From positions 1,240,001 through 1,304,000 of the forward strand of contig NC_016460.1 in the NCBI RefSeq assembly GCF_000226115.1: a DNA stretch of 64,000 bases. The letters are read 5' to 3'. Position numbers and translations under genes: made by a program. Positions 59,133-64,000 of the stretch are shown piece by piece (the first letter of the stretch is position 1; the number at the start of each line of letters is the position of its first letter). The notes beneath the pieces are model-generated. The model searched no databases. It was not told where the DNA came from and worked only from the letters and a program-made list of their open reading frames with translations. The DNA is from Thermothielavioides terrestris NRRL 8126 (lineage: Eukaryota; Ascomycota; Sordariomycetes; Sordariales; Chaetomiaceae).

Positions 59133-62100
59133 GGCTCTCTCCTGCTCCCACAATTCACTCACGCTCCTCTCGGCCGGATAACCCAAATTTTATGACCGGT
59201 CTCCAGGAATGGCGCAAGCGATGACTGCAGTAATCTTCGGTTACAGAGGAATGGCTGGGAGAAGCAGAAATCGGAAAAGAAAACAGAAAAAAAAAGGAGA
59301 ATAGCCCAAGATGGCAGGACTGCCAAGCTGCTCGCGCCAATCCAGAGGGCAGCCAGGGGAAAAAAACCTGTGACCGGGATGTCCTGGGATGTTTGGCCGT
59401 CAAAATGCAAATCCACGGGATCCACGGGACGGCGAGGGCATTCACCGAAGATGTCCTTGGGCGTTGGCAGCAGCGAAATCCGAGGGGAAAGGCCGGCCGG
59501 ACTGACAATAGAGCCCACCAAACCAGTTTGAGGTGTGTGTACCTTTCTTACGGGAAAGCAACATGCCTCGATGTAAATGAGAAATGCTGTTCAGCCAGGA
59601 ACAAGAGCGGAGAGGCCGGGAAGGCCCCGCGATGGAGACATATATGCTTTGCAAACGCAGTAGGGCTGGGTAACAAGGTTGATGCTGTCAGGGCAGCACG
59701 AGGCAACAAGCGACAAGGCAGGAGACCAAGCCGCCGGCAGGACGCACTGTGGGAGAGCGACGCGGCAGGTCATAGTCTCGCAGTGCAACGCAGCTGACAC
59801 GCGGGGCAGCATGTGGTCCGCCTCAGGAAGAGTCGGGAAGCTGGGGAAGGCGGGAAAAGGCGATCGCGCCCTGAGAAGCCACGCATGCAGTGGCAGCGTC
59901 GTGACCTGCCGGGCGCCCCAGGTTGTGGAGAAACAGGGAACAGAGTTGGGCGATGACGAGGCACCGGAACAGAATCGAGGCCGCAGATCGATACGAGGGC
60001 TGACCAATGGGTGGCCGGGTTCGAGATCCGCTTCTCCGTCGTCAAGGTTGTTGTCGTGGGCATCGTCCTGAATGCCGCGCAAAGCACGATGCGGAACGGT
60101 AGGGTGCCGTGGTTGGGCGCCGATGGGATTCCGAGCTATTTTGCGCTGCCGCCCAACGCCCGGACACTGGATCGTTGCGATTGGTGCCATCACACCACCC
60201 CGTTCCGGAAACTGGCGGTGACGGCACGATATGATTCGGAGATGGCGGGAGGATTGGGCAGAAACACGCTTGGGCAGGCAAGCCCAACCATCTCTCAAGC
60301 CTTCAGATCCTGTCCGGTGCCACGCATGGTTGCGCCCGGCGCCCGCCCGACCCAGTCCGGGCATCGAGACGACGTGCCGACTCTAGCCTCCCACAAGCCG
60401 CCACGCGTCCCTGGTTTCGGAACCTCTCAAAAAACCAGCATTTAAAAAGCTCGACACGACCGGGATGCGCCGCCCGGCTGTTGCCAGTCCTGGAGGTCTG
60501 GACGCGATTTCGGTATGGCGGACTGCAGGATACGAAGCGCAGGCGCAGTCTGATGATGAGGAAAAGACGCTTGTCAGGAGTCGTCGCAGTACTTTCCTGG
60601 TTCTTACCCTTCCCATATGTTCACCAGAAGCTGGACGGAACAGCCAGCCCCTTCGAATTCCGTGCCCCGACCACCCCTTCCCCCCACCCCCGCCTTTTCA
60701 GCATCCCTTCAAGCTACAAGAGCCAAATTTTCGCAAGCAACCCGTATTCCGGAAGCACGGCGTTTGCCTCCGTCATGTCTGAAGGTTGGGTCGGCGGCTC
60801 TGGCGTGAACGCGCATGGCGGGAGCGGCTCCTGATTTGGTCGCCTCGAGCTATGGCCCGAGAGCAGCGCACACTGGACATCATCCAGCAAGGTCAATGCC
60901 TGAAGATAATCAGATCAGAGTCTTTCTTGTCGGTTCAATGTGAATGCCGGGCACGCCGGCGCATTTCATGAATCTCGATCCAGCCCGGACCAGGGAGGAA
61001 AGGTCGTTGACCTGCATCCTCGGCCTGGATCAGTTGTCTCGGCGTCGGGCGGCTCGACGGAGCATGTTGATGACATCACCTGCCCCATTCTGCAGGACGA
61101 AAAAGGCTCCTTTCAACCTCCACTGATGACCATTCTGGATTGCAGCCACCTCGCTTTGAAACTGCCAGGCAACGTATCGGAGTCGGCTGCCTAGATGCTG
61201 CTAGGCTGTTGATACGCTTTTGAAGGCTTCGCGAACACCTGTCTGGCGGAAGTCTTCAGGGCCAAAGCGTGCAGGGCGTTGCGCCGCCGCACATGCAAGA
61301 GACCACCACCTTCCTTGCCGAGAGGTTACAAACAGGTCCGGATACTCGCTCAGACGGTGGCTGTTTCAAGGTCGGGACGGTTCAGCAGGAGGATGGCGTC
61401 TGTGGGAAAAGGTTTTGCTGAAATAACTTCACCCGTCGGTGGCGTGGAGGCGAGCTGGCGACTTCGGGTTGTTCGTGAGTACATCCGCAGAAAGCCCTAG
61501 AGTGACGGAGCATTGTTCCTGATCGTCAACACACAGCAGGAAACCCTCCTCACTTTTGCCATGAGCCCGAACGGTGACCTCAAGGAACGAGACATCGCGC
61601 CGGGGAGGGATGGTTGGGTTAATAGGATGATCCAGCCGAATCCGTGGACTCGTCTATTTGGTGTCCTCCGATGCCCTCGTCGAAGTGCCGCACGACGAGC
61701 CATCTTCGACTTTGCAAAAGAGCACATTGTGGTTGGAGATGCCTGGTTCATGTAATGTGCAAGACACCGAGAATCCCTGTCGAGAAGCTGGACGTTGACC
61801 ACAGTTATCAGGGTCCTCCTGCCCGAGCTCCCATGGGCATCGGATAACGCGCATCAGTTGGGTGTCGTCTGTTGCTGGACCAGAGAGCAGGCTGTCCATG
61901 ATGGAACGGTGCTGTGCTTCTTTGGGGAGGCGCGTCTCTCAGGAGCCCGCTACCGCCGAGCTGAGCGTGAAACCCACCAAGTCCATGCCGGTGCGACGTT
62001 CTTAAAGCGTTGAGAGTCCGGTGAAGGAGCTCACGGCCCGCCCTCCGCCCGTCAAGACCATCGAGTCGCGTGGTGTGTACTCGAGTGGGCCTCAAGGCCA

Positions 62101-62789
62101 ACAGACACAGTCAAGGCCAAGGCCGCTCGCACAAACCTTGAACTCGCCCTGGATACCCAAACTCGGCCGTGGGGTGTCTTATGTTCACGCCAGTTGAAGA
62201 CAAGAGAGGACGTGTCTTTGGGCGGAATATATGAACTGGCGGGGCACCGAAAGCTTTGCCAGTCCGCTCGCATGCCCGGAAATTAAGAGAGCGAGGATAA
62301 GCCGGACCAGGGCTCGAAGATCGTGAGTTACTCCGCAGTGACTCGCAACATTCTCAGCTTGGTCGAGACTCCCATCATGAGCTCCCCCGCCCTACACTTC
62401 TCTCGAAGTTTGGGCGGCAATTGCGGGAAGAGCCCAACGCCCGTACTTGCCATCGATGCAACCAGCCGGATCCAGCGTCACTCCTCGGTTCGGCACATCT
62501 CAGACTCGTTCAAGAAAGAGTCAAACAGGTGTAACATAACCTCCGGTTGCAGCCAGACCCTGCCGCGAGCTTCACGTTGCCTATTGGGTAGACATCCAGA
62601 TCTAGACGGCGCCGGGTCGTGTGCGCATCGTCTTCAATACGTGGGCCATCAAATGGTTGAGTGGTTCCGAGATGGCCCAAAGCTGAACAAGGTGAGTTCT
62701 CAATCCCCAATTAACTTATTTGGAGCGAAGTCCCGAAACTCAGCTCCCCAAAGGCTGGGTAAGGGTGCGTCAAGCATGACCGAAGCCGA
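59133..62789. other. Intergenic, 3.7 kb
   Basis: No supported gene. A frame at about 61560-61755 has mildly coding-like composition, without a recognisable domain. Confidence 0.45.
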
Positions 62790-63260
62790 CTCAAGCTGAG
62801 CGTCCGAGGACATGCCCGCCTCGGTCAGCAGACGTTGGCCACTTCCATTGGCCACCAGGCATTGGCCGAGGATGCTGTTCGCATACATCGCTCGGAGTCC
62901 ACTCATCAAACACCGGGCAGCGCCGCGGCGGCAGTGGGAATCGAGACATGGCAGCTTCCTTCCCACAGCTGCACGCAACCAGCGCGCTCGAGAAATTCGA
63001 GAGAGCCCGTGGCCAAGACAACGCAGTCGGCGGCAGTCGCGGATGTGGTGGCCGTGAGATTGCAAGCTGGCACTTGTGCACTTTGCGCTGGCACTTGCTC
63101 TCGTCCTGTGGATGCTGCAGTCAATGTGCGGTTCTGCACAACAGCTGGCGAATGCGAAGGCCGCGTGGTCCGGTCTCCCCTCTCGAGCTGGTCGAAGGAG
63201 TGGGCTAGCGCGACTGCAGTGATGCGTTGGCATTTTGTCGCCCACACCATGCCCCCTGTT
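62790..63260 (-). pseudogene. Frameshifted remnant of a small Cys-containing protein
   Basis: One frame on the minus strand reads VPACNLTATTSATAADCVVL and then GCVQLWEGSCHVSI before two adjacent TGA stops near 62901-62906. Two other frames carry on with coding-like sequence: DEWTPSDVCEQ, NSILGQCLVANGSGQ and finally WPTSADRGGHVLGRSA with a stop. The four regularly spaced Cys and the N-glycosylation site suggest a small secreted protein, but no clean signal peptide with an ATG is in frame. It could also be an intact gene with sequencing errors. Family unknown to me. Confidence 0.4.
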
Positions 63261-64000
63261 GGTGTTGCAGGGGAGCCGTTTTCACCAGGCCTGATAGGTC
63301 CGGATCGCTTCTTCTGCCCCGCCGAGGGCGCCCCATCAGTCAACAGAAACAGGAAAGCAGCAGCGGTCAACAGCGGTGTGCGACGCAGGCGTGCACGACG
63401 CTGGCCTATGGGAGCTGCAGAAAAGTGCTGCCAGCTCAGTATGGAGGTTGGAGCAAATGTGACAGCCCGTCGACACGCAGCCAGAGGCGGCAGCAGGAGC
63501 GCGGATTGGTGAAGGGAAAGCGAGGAAAAGTGGGAAAGTGCAAAAGTGTGCAGAAGTGGTGGAAGAAGCGGGAGGACACATTGCGATGGACATGCGCCCA
63601 GAGACACAGCAGAAGCGGAGCCCGCAATGTCGTTGGATGCAACGGCAGAAACAGGAAGGAAGGAACGTCCATCATCTCACAAGGATTAAAACCCGACTGC
63701 CCCTTCTCTGCCCAACTGGTTGCTTCTCTCCCTCGAAATTTTCCAACCAGAGCCTAACGACCCGCACGACGTTCCTGCCCAACTCGCACACCAATCTCGA
63801 CCTGGACCTTCCTGCTTCACTTTTCGCTGCCTGACCTTTACCCCTTAGCCTTGTTGCCTTGAAATACGCCAATCCCTCTCCTGGACACCCGTCGTCGTTT
63901 CCTGCTCTTGCTTCCACGCTGCAATCACACACCCGAAGGATCACCTGCGTTGTCCCAGACGCAGTGTTTGCAGCTCAGCACCCTTTCAGCCCAGAGGATC
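63261..64000. other. Window end, no gene seen
   Basis: Pyrimidine-rich near 63700-63920, which could be the leader of a gene beyond the window. Nothing can be assigned. Confidence 0.4.

Noticed and set aside
61513..61755. 80-residue plus-strand frame ending FAKEHIVVGDAWFM
   Set aside because: It starts with TTG, has no recognisable domain and no flanking exons.

Overview
The window is nuclear DNA of a filamentous ascomycete. Genes have short (about 50-140 nt) GT..AG introns, coding regions are very GC-rich, intergenic DNA is less so, and several genes belong to fungal-only families (velvet, Zn2Cys6, FTA2-like). The protein style suggests Sordariomycetes, perhaps Sordariales/Chaetomiaceae; that placement is inference. 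I support 18 protein-coding genes, two decayed gene remnants and four copies of one miniature inverted-repeat transposon (MITE). I saw no tRNA, rRNA or CRISPR array.

0-13.5 kb is a dense housekeeping block: MRT4 (ribosome assembly), U1-70K (splicing), mitochondrial ribosomal protein mL43, triosephosphate isomerase, a UTP16-like U3 snoRNP protein, a TPR-like protein, and a velvet regulator resembling VelC. 13.5-25.7 kb is a gene-poor stretch upstream of velC, holding one MITE and a 9-bp tandem repeat. 25.7-27 kb is a GPI-anchored wall/surface protein. 27-30.8 kb is again empty apart from a MITE and an AGG microsatellite.

30.8-46 kb holds cullin-4, a vacuolar PQ-loop transporter, a monocarboxylate-type MFS permease, a broken CocE/NonD hydrolase remnant, a peroxisomal enoyl-CoA isomerase, COG1 (Golgi tethering) and an NPY1-type NADH pyrophosphatase. 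47-64 kb holds ribosomal protein uL1, an FTA2-like protein, a large Zn2Cys6-type transcription factor, a conserved fungal protein of unknown function, and a frameshifted remnant of a probable small secreted protein.

There is no biosynthetic cluster. The recurring themes are ribosome biogenesis (MRT4, UTP16, uL1, mL43) and peroxisomal enzymes (the isomerase and the Nudix hydrolase both end in PTS1-like tripeptides). The most unusual element is the MITE family. Its four copies share 26-27-bp perfect terminal inverted repeats, carry degenerate TTAGGG-like telomeric repeats inside, and all appear to have inserted into the TA of an NTTAAN hexamer. One copy sits inside the divergent promoter between UTP16 and the TPR-like gene.
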